In this document: one piece after another, positions 22,455 through 34,439 of the stretch | Numbering within the stretch: position 1 is the first letter of the stretch | Layout: each line of letters begins with the position of its first letter | NCBI RefSeq assembly: GCF_039555335.1 | Contig: NC_092628.1 | Coordinates: 57,461,547 to 57,525,546 of the forward strand | Direction of reading: 5' to 3' | Source: Amphiura filiformis | Taxonomy: Eukaryota; Echinodermata; Ophiuroidea; Amphilepidida; Amphiuridae | Length of the DNA: 64,000 nucleotides | Translations under genes and position numbers: made by a program | The notes under the pieces: model-generated | Databases searched by the model: none | The model's input: the letters and a program-made list of their open reading frames with translations, nothing else | Told to the model about the DNA's origin: nothing

Positions 22455-22957
22455 AATAATTAGGCCATAAAATATTGCTTGATTAACGTAACGTAAAAAA
22501 TTAGGGTAGGTCGGTCGGCAATTCTTTAAAAAAAATTTTACACACATTTTAAGCGGTAAATTATGTATGATAAAGGCCTTGGAACTTTTATGTTTTAAAA
22601 ATTTTGTTGCAAAACATAAGAAAAAAGTCTAGGGTTGGGCCTATTTTAGGTCGGTCGGGTTACGCCAATCAAATGATTTTTTAGGCCTTAGGGGCTATCA
22701 TTTTCTTGGAAGGGGGTCCAAATATATGGGGATCATATTTTTTGGAAAGAAAAATTTTTGGGGGTCATCAAAATTTTGATGACCAAAATGTATGGGAGTC
22801 ACTAGATGACCACAGATAGTGTGTTTATTTTATTCAAAAGACTGATTTCAATACAATTTTGGCCTGTTAGGGATAAGGTGTATTGGTGGTTGGTGGGGGG
22901 GTCATAAATGCAAATGTAAATTTGGGACCCCCTTTCTGAAAAAAATGATAGCCCCTT
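22455..22957. repeat. Two adjacent fold-back repeats
   Basis: 22455-22690 is a copy of the 338-533 family (ttacgccaatcaaatgattt at the right end; left end degraded), rich in the word AGGTCGGTCGG. 22690-22957 is a separate hairpin with arms AGGGGCTATCATTTTCTTGG and inverse. Confidence 0.6.
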
Positions 22958-22959
22958 AC

Positions 22960-23555
22960 CCAAGGTTGATTAAAATTCTTCTTGTATCATGTTTATGGGA
23001 AGGGTGAAGAAGGACAATGGAATCAAAAGTCATCCAGGGGCCGTATACATTTTGTTATTTCAGGAAATGGTTCTGATTGGGCAAAAACCAGGCATGAGAA
23101 TTTTCAGTGTTTAAACTTAATTCAGTTTTTTTCTTGGCCAAAATGTCCACAACTTTATTTAACTTCAGCCTCTTTTTGGTACTTTTTGCCCAACTTCACA
23201 CACATTTTTGGTTTTTAAGGAAAGTGTACATGTATGTCGCATGCCTGAAATATTTGCTGGAATATATTTCTGCTATGAAATGCTTCAGTTCATGGAAAAT
23301 CAGTGGCATCCATATGTGACATGGGGTTTGCAATTGCTTGCTCAGAGCAAATAGCTTAATGCATTTCTGGTAATGCTCAAATCAGTCACAAATTTCAAAG
23401 ACTTGGCACATTCTTAGTATTCAAAATCTTGAATACAGGCTAGTTAGCTCAATATTTAAATATTTTATGTTAATTTTGATTATCGCCGGTTATGATAAAG
23501 ATTAGAAAATGTGAAAAAATAGAATGCAATTAGTCTTTGTACAAGTATTTGGGTT
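22960..23555. other. No gene or clear repeat seen
   Basis: AT-rich; two overlapping short ORFs have no splice support or recognisable motifs. Confidence 0.25.
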
Positions 23556-23557
23556 TG

Positions 23558-24055
23558 ATGTCACAGCCCGGGGGGGGGGGGGCACTTCAATATGAAATGG
23601 ATATAGGTGTAGGGCTGGCCTTTTTCGCACTAAGGGGCATTTGGTGAGATCAAAATGTAAAAAATATGGGGTCATTGGGTGAGAGCATGATTTTTGGCAT
23701 TCGGTGAGAGCAAAATGTAAAAAATATGGGGTCATTGGGTGAGAACATGACCTTTTTTTAAATGGAATCTTTGGGTGAGAGCGAAACAGCGCCACAAAAA
23801 CCTCAAAAATTTTCTAGTCCTAAATGGCTTCAAATTTCATTGTTTTTTCAAAATAAGTAACAAAATCAGTGATAAATGAAAGTAAGGGTCTTTGGGTGAC
23901 AGATCAAATGGAAAATGGGGGTCTTCGGGTGACAGAGCATGTGTTAAGTAAAAAAAATATGGGGTCTTTGGGTGACAGCGATGCTGAAAAAGGGGTCTTA
24001 ACAGCCCGACATATGTCGTCACCTCCAAAGTTGGAGTGCCCCGGTCACAGCCTAC
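23558..24055. mobile_element. Fold-back element with 60-base tandem repeat core
   Basis: Arms: gtcacagcccggggggg and cacttcaa at the left, ttggagtgccccggtcacag at the right. Inside, a unit starting GGTGAGA(T/G)CAAAATG repeats with period 60 (23643, 23703), and related GGGTCTTTGGGTGACAG units follow to 23980. Ends of the CCCGGGGGGGcACT type also occur at 40470-41066 and 48779-49022. Confidence 0.7.
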
Positions 24056-24077
24056 AAAAAAAAGTAGGGACTGTTCA

Positions 24078-24308
24078 CAAACACTTGTTGGGGGGGGGCT
24101 GATGCAAAAAAAATTCATAGCAAAATTTTTTGGGGCCCCCCTTGTCAGATCTCAAAAATTTCAGGGCCCCCCTTTTTGACATGAAAATTATGGGTTAACC
24201 CCATAGAAAAGCATATAAACTCAATTTTCCCAGGAAAATTTCAGGGCCCCCTTAAGAGGGTCAAAACATTTAAGGCACCCTCATTTTGCATCAGGCCCCA
24301 CAACAATG
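24078..24308. repeat. Short fold-back repeat with GGGCCCCC core words
   Basis: TTGTTGGGGGGGGGCTGATG at the left pairs with CATCAGGCCCCACAACAA at the right. TTTCAGGGCCCCC is repeated three times inside. Confidence 0.6.
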
Positions 24309-24538
24309 GTCCCTGATTTAACTGTTTCATTTGGCAAAACAGGATATTTTTTTAGTTTAAAAAAATGGTACAAGGGTGCAACTTGCTAGACTTGAGTCCG
24401 GTCCTCATTTACGGAGGTTAGGGTTGGGGTAGGGCAGAGCTGCCAACTCTCCCTCTTTTCGCAGGAGACTCCCTACTTTTAACCCTTCAGAACCCTTAAT
24501 TTTTGGTCATCTCCCTGAAAAGGAAATGGTTTCGCCCA

Positions 24539-25613
24539 TTAAGGAGGCTGTGTACTCTCAGACATGCATGTAGTAAAAGTGCAATAACTTTGTAAATATT
24601 CGCGCAAGACATATAAAAGTATACATTTTTATGAAGGCAAGACATCAGTAAATCTTAATATAAATACAGATTTGGGGTAAAAACAACAATTATGAAGAAA
24701 ATCACAAAAAAAGTGAGTTACATCATAACAAAAAAAACACTCTTTCCAAAATATTTTATTTTGTTTTGAGCTCAATCTTGAGGCTCCATTCCAAAAACGT
24801 TTTTTTTTATTTTTTTGATATTGGTCTTATTTTTTGAGATATTGACCATATAATTCATCAAATTGAACTTTTTAAAATTCACAAACGCCTATTTACACAA
24901 AATGATGCCTAAAATCGAAAATAGACCAAAATATAAAAAAATGAGAAAACTGTTTCTGAGTCGATCATGCTTTTTACGATGATCATATTTGCTTACCTAT
25001 AGATGCTGTATTTATTGAGTTATTGTGTACCTAAATCGTCATTTTACCGAGAAAATGAACATTGAAATAATGGCTGTTGAAGTTTAAAGTGGTCACATTT
25101 TGCGCTTTCATCGAATCTCTTGAGGAGAATGCAGCAGTTTTATTTTTCTACCTTACATTATATAAACATCGGGTAAATCCACGGCCCCTTGAGAAGTTTG
25201 AGCGAAATCCATTCATAACTTGATATTTAAATCGGGGAAAGAAATTGAAAAAAACCCACATTTTATCAGCTAAAACGGAGCCATTTGACCACTAGGTTTT
25301 TGTGCTTCCGTGGTGTCTCCATAAGATCGCGCGCATGCAGATAAGCGTCAGCAGATGCGTAAGCGTATTTGTGCGTTAACATGCGATGCGTTGTTGCGCG
25401 CGTGTACCCTGTTGGTACAACAAAGATTTTCTTTCCTTTTCAATTTCAAACACGAGTGGAATAGTGAAATAAAATCCTTAGAATATTGCTGTTGGAGTTT
25501 ACAAATCTGGATTTTCATTTCTTGTATTTATAAAAAACATAACAAAGTACAAACATATCAAGAAAACTCAATTTTGCGAAAGAAACAATGTCTAGAGTAC
25601 ACAGCTGCCTTAA
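24539..25613. mobile_element. TTAA-flanked fold-back element, family D
   Basis: TTAAGGAGGCTGTGTACTCT at the left and the inverse AGAGTACACAGCTGCCTTAA at the right end. TTAA at 24539-24542 and 25610-25613 fits a TTAA target-site duplication. The interior (about 1 kb) is AT-rich without coding capacity. It interrupts a sequence rich in 'CTCCCT' words on both sides. Confidence 0.7.
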
Positions 25614-25789
25614 GATGTACACATTTTGACAAATCTCCCTGATTGCAACAGGAAATCTCCCTTTTTTCAAGATTCAAATATTGGCAGCTCTGGTAGGGCA
25701 GTCTTGTAATAAGACTAGTAGAGTTGCACCCTATTCGGCAATCGCTCCAAAAAAATAGTGCTGTATATAGTAGGATTGAGTGGCCTAAC

Positions 25790-26010
25790 TAGGGGGGACA
25801 AGGGGGGCGGCAATGTGCCCCGGCACTACCACTAGGGGGGGGGCGACAAATCGGCCTCACTTAAAAAAATATTGAACCTACCATTTGGCATGCATGAGCA
25901 TGATTGCAATTTCATGTCTTTTATCACCCCAGCGCCCAAGATATTCTCGGTGGGGTAGGGCGCCAATTTTGTTTCTTGCCACGGGCGCTACCAACCCTAG
26001 TTACGCCACT
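25790..26010 (+). repeat. Dispersed repeat, second copy
   Basis: Contains the same ordered words as 17600-17720 (AGATATTCTCGG, G run, GGGCGCTACCAACCCTAG). The longer copy includes an upstream part with GTGCCCCGGCACTACC. Confidence 0.6.
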
Positions 26011-26190
26011 GATAGGATTTTGATCAGATTGAATGATTTACAGGAAAGATGTATCTTGTTCAATTGATCATATCATGGAAGTATGTACTTCCATGAAAAG
26101 ATACTGATAAATCTAAATTTTTATTGGTCAAATGTACCTTTTGGAAATAGTACTGCTGATTATTTAAAATTTATTGGGTAAGTGTATCCT

Positions 26191-26232
26191 GATCTGAGAC
26201 GAATATACCTATAGGTATATTCGTCTCAGATC
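26191..26232. repeat. Perfect 42-base palindrome
   Basis: GATCTGAGACGAATATACC, central TATA, then the exact inverse. Every base pairs. No family recognised. Confidence 0.9.
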
Positions 26233-26751
26233 CTGATCAATTATTTTTTCTACAACAAACTTTATTAAATAAATATAAGAATTAATTTGCTGAACAATAT
26301 TACCTGTTTTTTGGTGTGAATTTATTTTGTCTCATATGTAGATAAGGTTATCAATTAACTTAAAGCACCATTTTCCCCTTTCCTTTTGCCAGCCATCACT
26401 ACCCATGGCCAGAGAATTACTTATCTAAGTTTGTTTCACAGCAGATATTTATTATTTACCAAATTTCACAAGTCCCTGGTCTGTGACATAAAGTTTGACA
26501 TAAAATGTGGGAATTTTCACACATGTAATTTTGTGTGCTTTGCCAATTTTGAACTACAGGATACCAGTTTTTTTGCAGTCCTATACATGAATGAACACAA
26601 TTATTATTTGAGCAGTTATTATTTTCGTGGTATCTGCATTAAGCGTGAAAAGCACAAATGTTCTGTGAAAATGTCCACGTTTACATTATTCATGTGCGGG
26701 GAGAATTAATTTTGGCAGGCAAAAACTATATGGGATAATGGGAGGCCATAT

Positions 26752-26915
26752 TACAGGCTGTATCAAAATGATTGACATATTAAATAAAGTTGTGATATTT
26801 GCAACATAGCATCCTCTTGAAATGACAGAAATTTATATATTGATTAGGTGATTTTGTGTCTTTTTGTACTTGTACAGGAAACTGTTGGGTAACAATCATT
26901 TTGATACAGCCTTAT
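26752..26915. repeat. Hairpin repeat (AGGCTGTATCAAAATGATTG)
   Basis: AGGCTGTATCAAAATGATTG at the left is matched by CAATCATTTTGATACAGCCT at the right, about 160 bases apart. Non-coding. Confidence 0.75.
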
Positions 26916-27747
26916 AAGGTCTACAGGGATGTGCCACTCCAGAGGGTTGATTTCTTGTAAGAAACACCTAAACTCAAATCAAAAAGTCCCTAAATATGCG
27001 TCCCAATTGAAAAATTGTCCAAAACTGTCAAATCAGCAGACTTGTAGTTGTAGTACTTGTACTCGAGTGCCAATTTCCATGCCCATGGCTCTGTTCCCGT
27101 ACCCGTACTCATACCCTATTTTGGTTTGACTTTCAGACCTGTACCCGTACCGTACCCATACTCATGGACTGGGAGTAGCTTTTGTACCCATATGTTATTA
27201 AAAAAACCCACTAAATACAAACAAAATAATCAAAGTTTCAAAGCATAAGCAAATTTTGGGAGTCATTTTATTTATTGCATACACAACATTTTGACTTTTT
27301 GATACACAATTGACATCTTCAAAATACATTTAATATCCCTGGCATGGACCTAGACTACTTTCTATTGGTGATTTGGTTCTGTGGAAGGTAGATGCCCAAT
27401 TTTCCTAATTTCAGTGGTCTTGGTGTTCGGAAAATTAATATAAGGTGTGCGAAAACCTGTTCTATGGACGGACTTGCAAAAAAACAAGTTTCTGCAATAG
27501 ACTAAATGACCCTAAAATATCACCGAAAGCATAATTGAAAAATAATACCCAGCTGTATTCCATCAAATTTTGGTTAAAACATGCTTTTTTCATGATTTTT
27601 ATAATTTTTTACCTAAAATGCTTTTACACTATTTTGGGGAGTGAAAATTTATTTATTTGACAAGAAATGTATATCAATGTATTGAGCTGGATCTTTGAAT
27701 TAAAAAAGTTCACACCAACTTATTTCTGTGACCCATAGTTTTTGATG

Positions 27748-27966
27748 AACCGTGAAACCCGTCTACAAGCATATATAGTGTTTTTTATGAAAGCTAAATT
27801 AATTGAAGCAAGCGTAAATATACCAATACAATAGATTGGTCTTAAGATAATACTTGTTTGTATATGCTTGGATCCGTAATTTATTTGCTCAAACTCCATA
27901 ATGGCGCCTGGATTAATGTAGCTTTCCATCAGAAGCATTCTATATGCTTGTAGACGGGGTTTTTAC
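27748..27966. repeat. Hairpin repeat (CGTGAAACCCGTCTACAAGC)
   Basis: The left arm CCGTCTACAAGCATATA is matched by TATATGCTTGTAGACGG-type sequence at 27941-27960. The interior is AT-rich. Confidence 0.65.
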
Positions 27967-28024
27967 GATATGCCTTCCAGAAAACCATATAGACTATTAT
28001 AAGCCATGCGTCTCTACGGCCCTT

Positions 28025-28740
28025 GGTTTTCCACTTTCGTTGTCCACTCTTGGGCAGAACATGAAAACACAACAAATCAAGAGTTAAGATATGTCTGAAT
28101 TAATATTCAAAAAGTTCCACGTTTTACTTTTACTCATTTAGGAGTTATTTGGGGTTAAAAATGTGTTTTTCGTGATTTTTTTCCATTTTTGAAAAAAAAA
28201 ATTGACAAAAACAAGCTATAATTTGAAAGGGCCATAGATCAAAAACTATAGGTCACAGACATTCACCATCATTAACTTTTTTGTTCAGAATAACTAGGTT
28301 GATATAATCATGATAATGACATATTTTTTAAATCAATAAAATATATATTTATTTTTTCCCCATGCAAAATTACATTTTTAGGTCAAAATGGCCAAAATAG
28401 CACAAAAATATGGTTTTTGCCATTTTTTATATTTTAGAGTTGTGCTGTGACATTTTTATTCACTAGTGTTAGACATCCATGTGACATGTAACATCTACTA
28501 TAGAAATGAAATTTCTACTCAATTTATTTTGAAAGTTACAGCTATTTTAATATTTGACATTTTTGGGCAAAAATGGAAAAAAATCACGAAAACCCATTTT
28601 TAACCCCAAATAACTCCTAAATGAGTAAAGTAAAACGTGGGAAATTTTTGAATATTAATTCAGACATATATTTACTCTTGATTTGTTATGTTTTCATGTT
28701 CTGCCCAAGAGTGGACTACGGAAGTGAAAGATAAATGCCC
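28025..28740. mobile_element. Fold-back element, about 0.7 kb
   Basis: The left arm CCACTCTTGGGCAGAACATG, then aatcaagagtt and actcatttaggagttattt, is matched in reverse order at 28600-28720. The arms are about 150 bases with few mismatches and the loop is AT-rich. Confidence 0.75.
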
Positions 28741-28795
28741 ATGTCTCATAGTCTAATAGGCTATTTCAGCATGAAATACATATTACACTAAGCCA

Positions 28796-29384
28796 AAAAA
28801 GAAACTTATAATTTTTTACAAGGTCATATCTTAAAATCCTGTCTATCTAAATTAACCAAAATTACACACAGGATTGCCTCAATACTCTACTCTAAACACA
28901 TGTCACTAACTATGCAGTTGTCCAACTGACACAACAGCAAAATGCACTGACAACACCTTCCTGGACCACATTCACAGCGCAACAGATTTCTTTTGCTACG
29001 TTCCAATTATTCGCCTGTGAATGTGATCCCGGAAGCTGTTCTGTGTCAGTGCATTTTACTGTTGTGTCAGTTGGACAACTGCTTGGTTACTGACATGTGT
29101 TTAGAGTAGAGTATTGAAGTAATCCTGTGTGTAATTTTTGTTCATGTACAGGCGAATAATTGGAACCCAGCCAAAGAAATCTGTTGCGCTGTGAATGTGG
29201 TCCAGGAAGGTGTTGCATGTCAGTGCATTTTGCTGTTGTGTCAGTTGGACAACTGTTTGGTTACTGACCAGTGTTTAGAGTAAAGTATTGAAGTAATCCT
29301 GTGTGCAATTTTTGTTCATTTTTATGGAGAGGATTTTAAGATATGACCTTGTGAAAAATTATAAGTTTCTTTTTTGGCTTAGTG
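28796..29384. mobile_element. Tc1/mariner-type MITE with CACTAAGCC ends
   Basis: The ends CACTAAGCCAAAAAAGAAAC and their inverse are bounded by TA on both sides (28794-28795, 29385-29386). Inside, the word TCAGTTGGACAACTG and the 'AGTGCATTTTGCTGTTGTGT' segment occur in both orientations, and a 160-base segment is duplicated in direct orientation (about 29046 and 29216). No transposase is encoded. Confidence 0.8.
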
Positions 29385-29784
29385 TATTTGGATTTTTCCA
29401 CTTTTATACATGTATACATAGACCATATAATACATTTTACCCAAAAGGTCTCTATAAATTTTTTATTTTATTTATTTTTTTTCGCTTTTGGAGTGGCCCT
29501 GGACCAAGAGCTAAATGCTTAACAGAGATGTCACATTTCCGGAATTTTCAGTTTCCAGATATGAGAAAATCTCTAATTTTAAAATGAAAATTCCTTAGAA
29601 CCCTGACTGGATGATTTATAGACACACTGTACTGTGCAAAAATGGTGATGCAATTTTTCATGTGTATGTGAATGATATGATACTGGAAGTATGTATTCAC
29701 AGATAATAAATGTTTTTATACTATAAAGTGAAGTATTTTTACATTTTGCCCCATGAAATTGCATCTCCAGTGGTGCTCAAGTGT

Positions 29785-29920
29785 GTAAACCCCTCTGGCT
29801 TCGCCCCCTCAACCCCCACCGGGGCGTTACCCCTGGACCCCACCAGGGGCCCTTAAGCGGGCCCCTGGCCCCCCGGCCGCAACAGGCGAGAGCTCCGCTC
29901 GCTCCGCTTCGCAATTTCAT
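29785..29920. other. GC-rich islet in AT-rich DNA
   Basis: About 130 bases rich in CCCC/GGGG words with CTTCGCCCC, CACCGGGGCG and CTCCGCTCGCTCCGCTTCGC. It contrasts sharply with its flanks. No ORF is credible. It could be a fragment of a GC-rich repeat. Confidence 0.4.
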
Positions 29921-30179
29921 TGCCTTGGTTTTTTTTTTTTTCTTAAAGCACCAAATTTTTAATAATTGGCATTTTTGGTTTAAAAAAAGGAAAATAATCA
30001 CAAAAACTGCATTTTTCAAACCAAATATCTCAGCTCATGTCGCTTTTCAGAAATGCCTGCCAGAGTAATCCGAAAGATGGGACTGTTATTTTTTGGATAA
30101 TTTCAACCTGGCTGACACTTTTGCCTAAAAATGATAGAGCAGATAGACCGCTGTGATCTTTCTACTATGATCATGCAGT

Positions 30180-30332
30180 GTAAATGTAGTCAACTTAATA
30201 TAACAGATATACCACTGATTACACAGTGTATAGTGCTATCTACTGAAGATAGCAGACACACTGCTGATCATGCAGTGTAAAGTGCTATCAACTGAAGATA
30301 GCAGACATACCACTGATTACAGTGTATAGGCC
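30180..30332. repeat. Degenerate tandem repeat (GAAGATAGCAGACA)
   Basis: Units of about 55-65 bases: 'CTATC(T/A)ACTGAAGATAGCAGACA..CTGAT.A..CAGTGTA'. The same array resumes at 31575-31735, so it is probably one array split by the insertions between. Confidence 0.7.
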
Positions 30333-30445
30333 TACACATTGATTACACGAAGTACCAGTCCTCTTACCCCTTCTCTCTCTCTATCTCCCTTTCTCTTTCT
30401 TTCTCTCTTTTACCTTTTTTAGGGATCTACTTTTTTAGTATATAC

Positions 30446-30755
30446 GCCGTAGAAGTGACGTAGTTAATCGGATTAACTCCATAGCAATAGATGAATACAA
30501 TTTTGGCTATATCGCCCTGCACTACAGGGTTCATGCGGTAACCGATGCATTGAACCATAAATGTCAAAGAAATCCTGATCACTTGCACCTGTAAGATTAG
30601 TCTCTTTGAAAAGAGTGGTATTCTATTATATGATTGAAGACAGGTGATGAGTGCAACGTGCTGCAGTGCAGCGCGGTATATTCAAAACTTGTATTCATCT
30701 ATTGCTATGGTAGTTAATCCGATTATGACGTCACTTCTACGGCATATAGTGTTAC
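30446..30755. mobile_element. Fold-back element, CGCCGTAGAAGTGACGT family
   Basis: Left arm CGCCGTAGAAGTGACGTAGT followed by taatcggattaact; right arm is the inverse, ending GACGTCACTTCTACGGC. Fragments of the family are at 36030-36110 and 63190-63495. Confidence 0.75.
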
Positions 30756-30773
30756 ATACCTCATATATAGATT

Positions 30774-31405
30774 CCTGTCATCTGATTGGTTAAGGGGTAC
30801 TACACCCCTGTGGTAAATTTGTGACTATTTTTGCATTTTTCTCAAAAAATAATAAAACACTGGTAACAAAAGTTATGTATATTATTGGGGCAAGGGATCC
30901 AATTACTACACTGAAATTTCAGTAACTCAAGACAAGCGGTTCAGCATATATGATAGGAAATGAGGTACATCCTAGCAGTACCTTATTTCTTATCATAAAT
31001 AATGAACCGCTTGTCTTGGGTCACTGAAATTCCAGTGTAGTAATTGGATTCCTTGCCCCTATAATACACATAACCTTTGTTACCAGTGTGTTATTAGTTT
31101 AAGAGAAAAATGCAAAAATAGACACAAATTTATCGAGGGGTGTAGTACCCTTTAAAAGTGCAGTCATTGAATTAGCTATGCCCTCCTTTTTAAGAATTAC
31201 GTAAAAACTGAACTATTCCCGGCATAGTCATTTTCACATCATCGGTGTGCCCCGATCAAACTCTACTCTTAGCATTACACGCTGGCGCCAACCCGCTGCC
31301 TGCCAGTTGCGGTGACGCGATCAGTTCATAACAAAAAACTTTCTTTGTAAATTTTACCATGGCCTATGAACAATAAAATAGGCCTTTTAACCAATCAGAT
31401 GACAA
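30774..31405. mobile_element. Hairpin element interrupted by family B
   Basis: TGTCATCTGATTGGTTAA at 30777 pairs with TTAACCAATCAGATGACA at 31388. A family B element (30790-31155) sits inside at TTAA. Confidence 0.6.
30790..31155. mobile_element. TTAA fold-back MITE, family B, copy 2
   Basis: TTAA at both ends (30790-30793, 31152-31155), ends GGGGTACTACACCCC and inverse, and long arms containing GGGGCAAGGGATCCAATTAC and inverse. About 365 bases, near-perfect fold. Confidence 0.85.
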
Positions 31406-31407
31406 AA

Positions 31408-31578
31408 AGTATATAAAACAAATATTGACTGCTTTATTCGGGTCATAGTTAACATTATAGGCCACGGTGATCTCAAAACCATGCTATGACCCTCCGCTGT
31501 GCCTTGGGTCATAGCATGGTTTTGAGATCACCTTGGGCCTATAATCATAACCATGCCGCCATAGCAGTCAATATTTGT
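31408..31578. repeat. Nested hairpins
   Basis: Outer arms ACAAATATTGACTGCT and inverse. Inner arms GGTGATCTCAAAACCATGCT and inverse. Confidence 0.75.
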
Positions 31579-31735
31579 ATACTATCTACTGAAGATAGCA
31601 GACACATTGCTGATTATGCAGTGTAATCAACTGAAGATATCAGATATACCACTGATTACATCCCGGGATTAGTGCTATCTACTGAAGATAGCAGACACAC
31701 TGCTAATCATGCAGTGTAAAGTGCTATCAACTGAA
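31575..31735. repeat. Degenerate tandem repeat, second block
   Basis: Same GAAGATAGCAGACA units as 30180-30332. Confidence 0.65.
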
Positions 31736-32820
31736 GGGTTTAATTTGAAGGTGATTATGTTCTTATTATGCTTTTTTGAAATTAATGGATGATTAATAGA
31801 ATTAGCCCAATTTGCAATTAGCGAGCCATTCCCAAACCAGCGAGCATCTTAGTTCATCATACAGGTATAAGAGTCCAGCACAGAGCCTGCACAATTCTGT
31901 TGCAATTAGTGGTGGGTTAAGCCCATTATTTATCTTAATTCGGCTACTTCTTCCACATACAGTGTCATTCACGTGAGGCCACAAATTAGTCCCCAGATCA
32001 TTAAAGATAGTCTGATAAAATGTCACTTAATATTGCCAAAGATAATTCAATTCATCTCTTGACTTTTGCTGAAGGCTGGTACTTTACATAAATACTAATT
32101 TATAGCATTGTTTGACAAATTGTGTAGGTTGAATAAACGGTACCAACAAGAAAATGTACGCTCCATTCAAAAAGCATGCTTTTTTTTTGTAACCATGGCA
32201 GCTCTATAAGAGGTAGATTGATGTCCTGAGGTCCCCTTTTCAAATCATCATGCCCCTGTGAAAGAAGACAATAATAACAAGAACATAATTATTTAAAAAG
32301 CTTTAATTATAAAACCATTTGATGTATAATCAATGTTATTGCATGCAATGCATGGACGAAATCTACCAACATGAATTTCAACCAATGAATTTCTTGGATC
32401 TTGGATTCTATACCTCCCTGTACAGGTTTAAAGTGGAGGTGTGATTGAAAGGTCTATTTTTGTTCACGGAGTGAACATTTCCCCCACTTGGACCCATATC
32501 TCATGCAGTTTATCCCTTACATACACTGTGTCTTGAATAGCTATTGTAGCCCATCAACCCTGTGGTTAAGAGGCTAGGAAATAATTTCTAATGTCTCATA
32601 CCCGGGTTTATATCCCTTTATCTAATCCTGCCCCACATGACAAGGATCAGTGCATAGTCCTAGTTAGATATGAAAATGGAAAGTTAGAACAAATTACTAT
32701 ACACCTGATCCATGAACTGTGTCCTTTTGAAAGACTCTTCTTGTTTGTTTGAATCAGGGTCCTGCGTCACAACATTTAGCTAGAACAGATAATTTTGAAA
32801 GCTGAAGTTGTCTGATGAGT
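31736..32820. other. No gene or clear repeat seen
   Basis: AT-rich sequence with short frames only. A fragment at 31890-31930 resembles the interior of the 3450-3602 hairpin. Confidence 0.25.
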
Positions 32821-32825
32821 AACAG

Positions 32826-32931
32826 GGGCAATGTGGCGCAGTGGTACAGGCTCTACCTCACAATTGGAGGGTTGCAAGTTCAAGCCCTGGCGGTACCATC
32901 GTGTTGTGCACTTGGGCAAGGCGCTGTAAGC
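32826..32931 (+). mobile_element. tRNA-derived SINE head, truncated by a TTAA element
   Basis: A box TGGCGCAGTGG and B box AGTTCAAGCCC at tRNA spacing, followed by CACTTGGGCAAGGCGCTGTA, a common SINE post-head word. The stems are degenerate. The body is cut off by the element starting at 32932. Confidence 0.65.
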
Positions 32932-34034
32932 TTAAGGCCAGAGTAATGGAAGACACATTCGTTCACGCCCGAATTTGAGATTTCTTGATATTTATCAACA
33001 CTAACATGTATTCTTTCACTTGAAACTGACAAAATACAACTTCCTAATATTTACTTGTATTTTTGCTTGATTTATTTCACTCCTTTCAACTCTAAAATGT
33101 CACATGGCTCAAGACAGCTTAGTAAATTGGCGGAAATAATGAGTCAGAAATGCTTAAAGCGAAAATATTGTGATTCTACAGCGATTCGCGTCGCGTGACG
33201 CGGGCGCAACTCTGCTGCGTATGTCCGACGCAGTCAAGGCGCATTCGGTATGTTGTTAACGCCAGCAAATGTGATGTAAACAAAACAAAATTTTGCAGTG
33301 AAAAAGCCACTTAGATTTTTTAATTATTTTGGATTTTGGCGCACTAAAAGCAGACATTATAGATTCATTGGTGCAAAAAGATGCATATTTAGACCATGCA
33401 CCAGATACAGCTTTTACAAGCGTGAAAGTCTTACCGTTTTAAAATATAAGGACGTTTTGTGCATAATTTTGACATTTTTTTACTAAAACGTCGATTTCTC
33501 AGAGTTCATTTTTGACAATATTGCACAATTTTTGTGACAAGATAACTCGAAAAATATGCAAGCAAAAGGTAAACATTTTGCACTATCGTTTAGAGCACAT
33601 CAAAGTCTAGGGAAGGTTTTCTCATTTTTTCAAAATATTTGTTTTAAACAAAAATATACACCATTATGTGCAATTTTAGCTTAATAGAGTTACAAAATTA
33701 CTTTTTTCACATGTTTTTTGCAATATTTTGAAAAATAAGACTAATTTCAAAAAATAAAAAACCTTCCCTAAGTTCATGTCTCTTCTCCATGAAAAACTAA
33801 CTAAAAAGTTTTTACTCGAATGGATTTTTTTTAACTTGTCACAAAAAATTGGGGTAAAAAGTGCATTTTTGTGATTTTTCAAAACTTGAGATTTTGAAGA
33901 AATCTGACGTCACCATGGGATTCCTTGACTCATTTCCTTTCCAAAAATGTATAGTTTTATATACTTTCGACATACCATTAAAAAATAATGATGCTCGAAA
34001 AGGTCCATGTTCTCTCCCATTACTCTGCCCTTAA
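32932..34034. mobile_element. TTAA-flanked fold-back element, family E
   Basis: TTAAGGCCAGAGTAATGGAA at the left matches TTCTCTCCCATTACTCTGCC and TTAA at the right (34031-34034). Inner arms include AGGGAAGGTTTTCTC-type words and inverse. About 1.1 kb, non-coding. It shares its right TTAA with the next element. Confidence 0.7.
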
Positions 34035-34399
34035 GGGGGTACTACACCCCTTTGGTAAATTTGAGACTTTTTTTGCATTTTTCTCAAAACATAATAACAC
34101 ACTGGTAACAAAGGTTATGTATATTATTTGGGCAAGGAATCAAATTACTTCACTGAAATTTCCGTGACTCAAGACAAGCGGTTCAGTATAATATGATTGG
34201 ATATGAGGTACATCCTAGCGGTACCTCTTTTCTTATCATAAATAACAAACTGCTTGTCTTGGGTCACTGAAATTCCATTTTAGTATTTCGATTCCTTGCC
34301 CCTATAATATACATAACTTTTGTTACCACTGTGTTATTAGTTTTTGAGAAAAATGCAAAAATAGACACAAATTTATTGAGGGGTGTAGTATCCCCTTAA
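34031..34399. mobile_element. TTAA fold-back MITE, family B, copy 3
   Basis: TTAA ends at 34031-34034 and 34396-34399, GGGGTACTACACCCC left end, and the same arms as copy 2. It directly abuts family E. Confidence 0.85.
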
Positions 34400-34439
34400 A
34401 GATTTAAGGAGTGCTTTAAATCACACTCATTATGATCAT

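Noticed and set aside
26386-26709. 107-codon + frame
   Set aside because: No motif, no neighbours in phase, AT-rich composition; looks like chance.
29777-30068. Overlapping ORFs on both strands over the GC-rich islet
   Set aside because: Proline/glycine low-complexity translation of a GC-rich run, then AT-rich sequence; no support.
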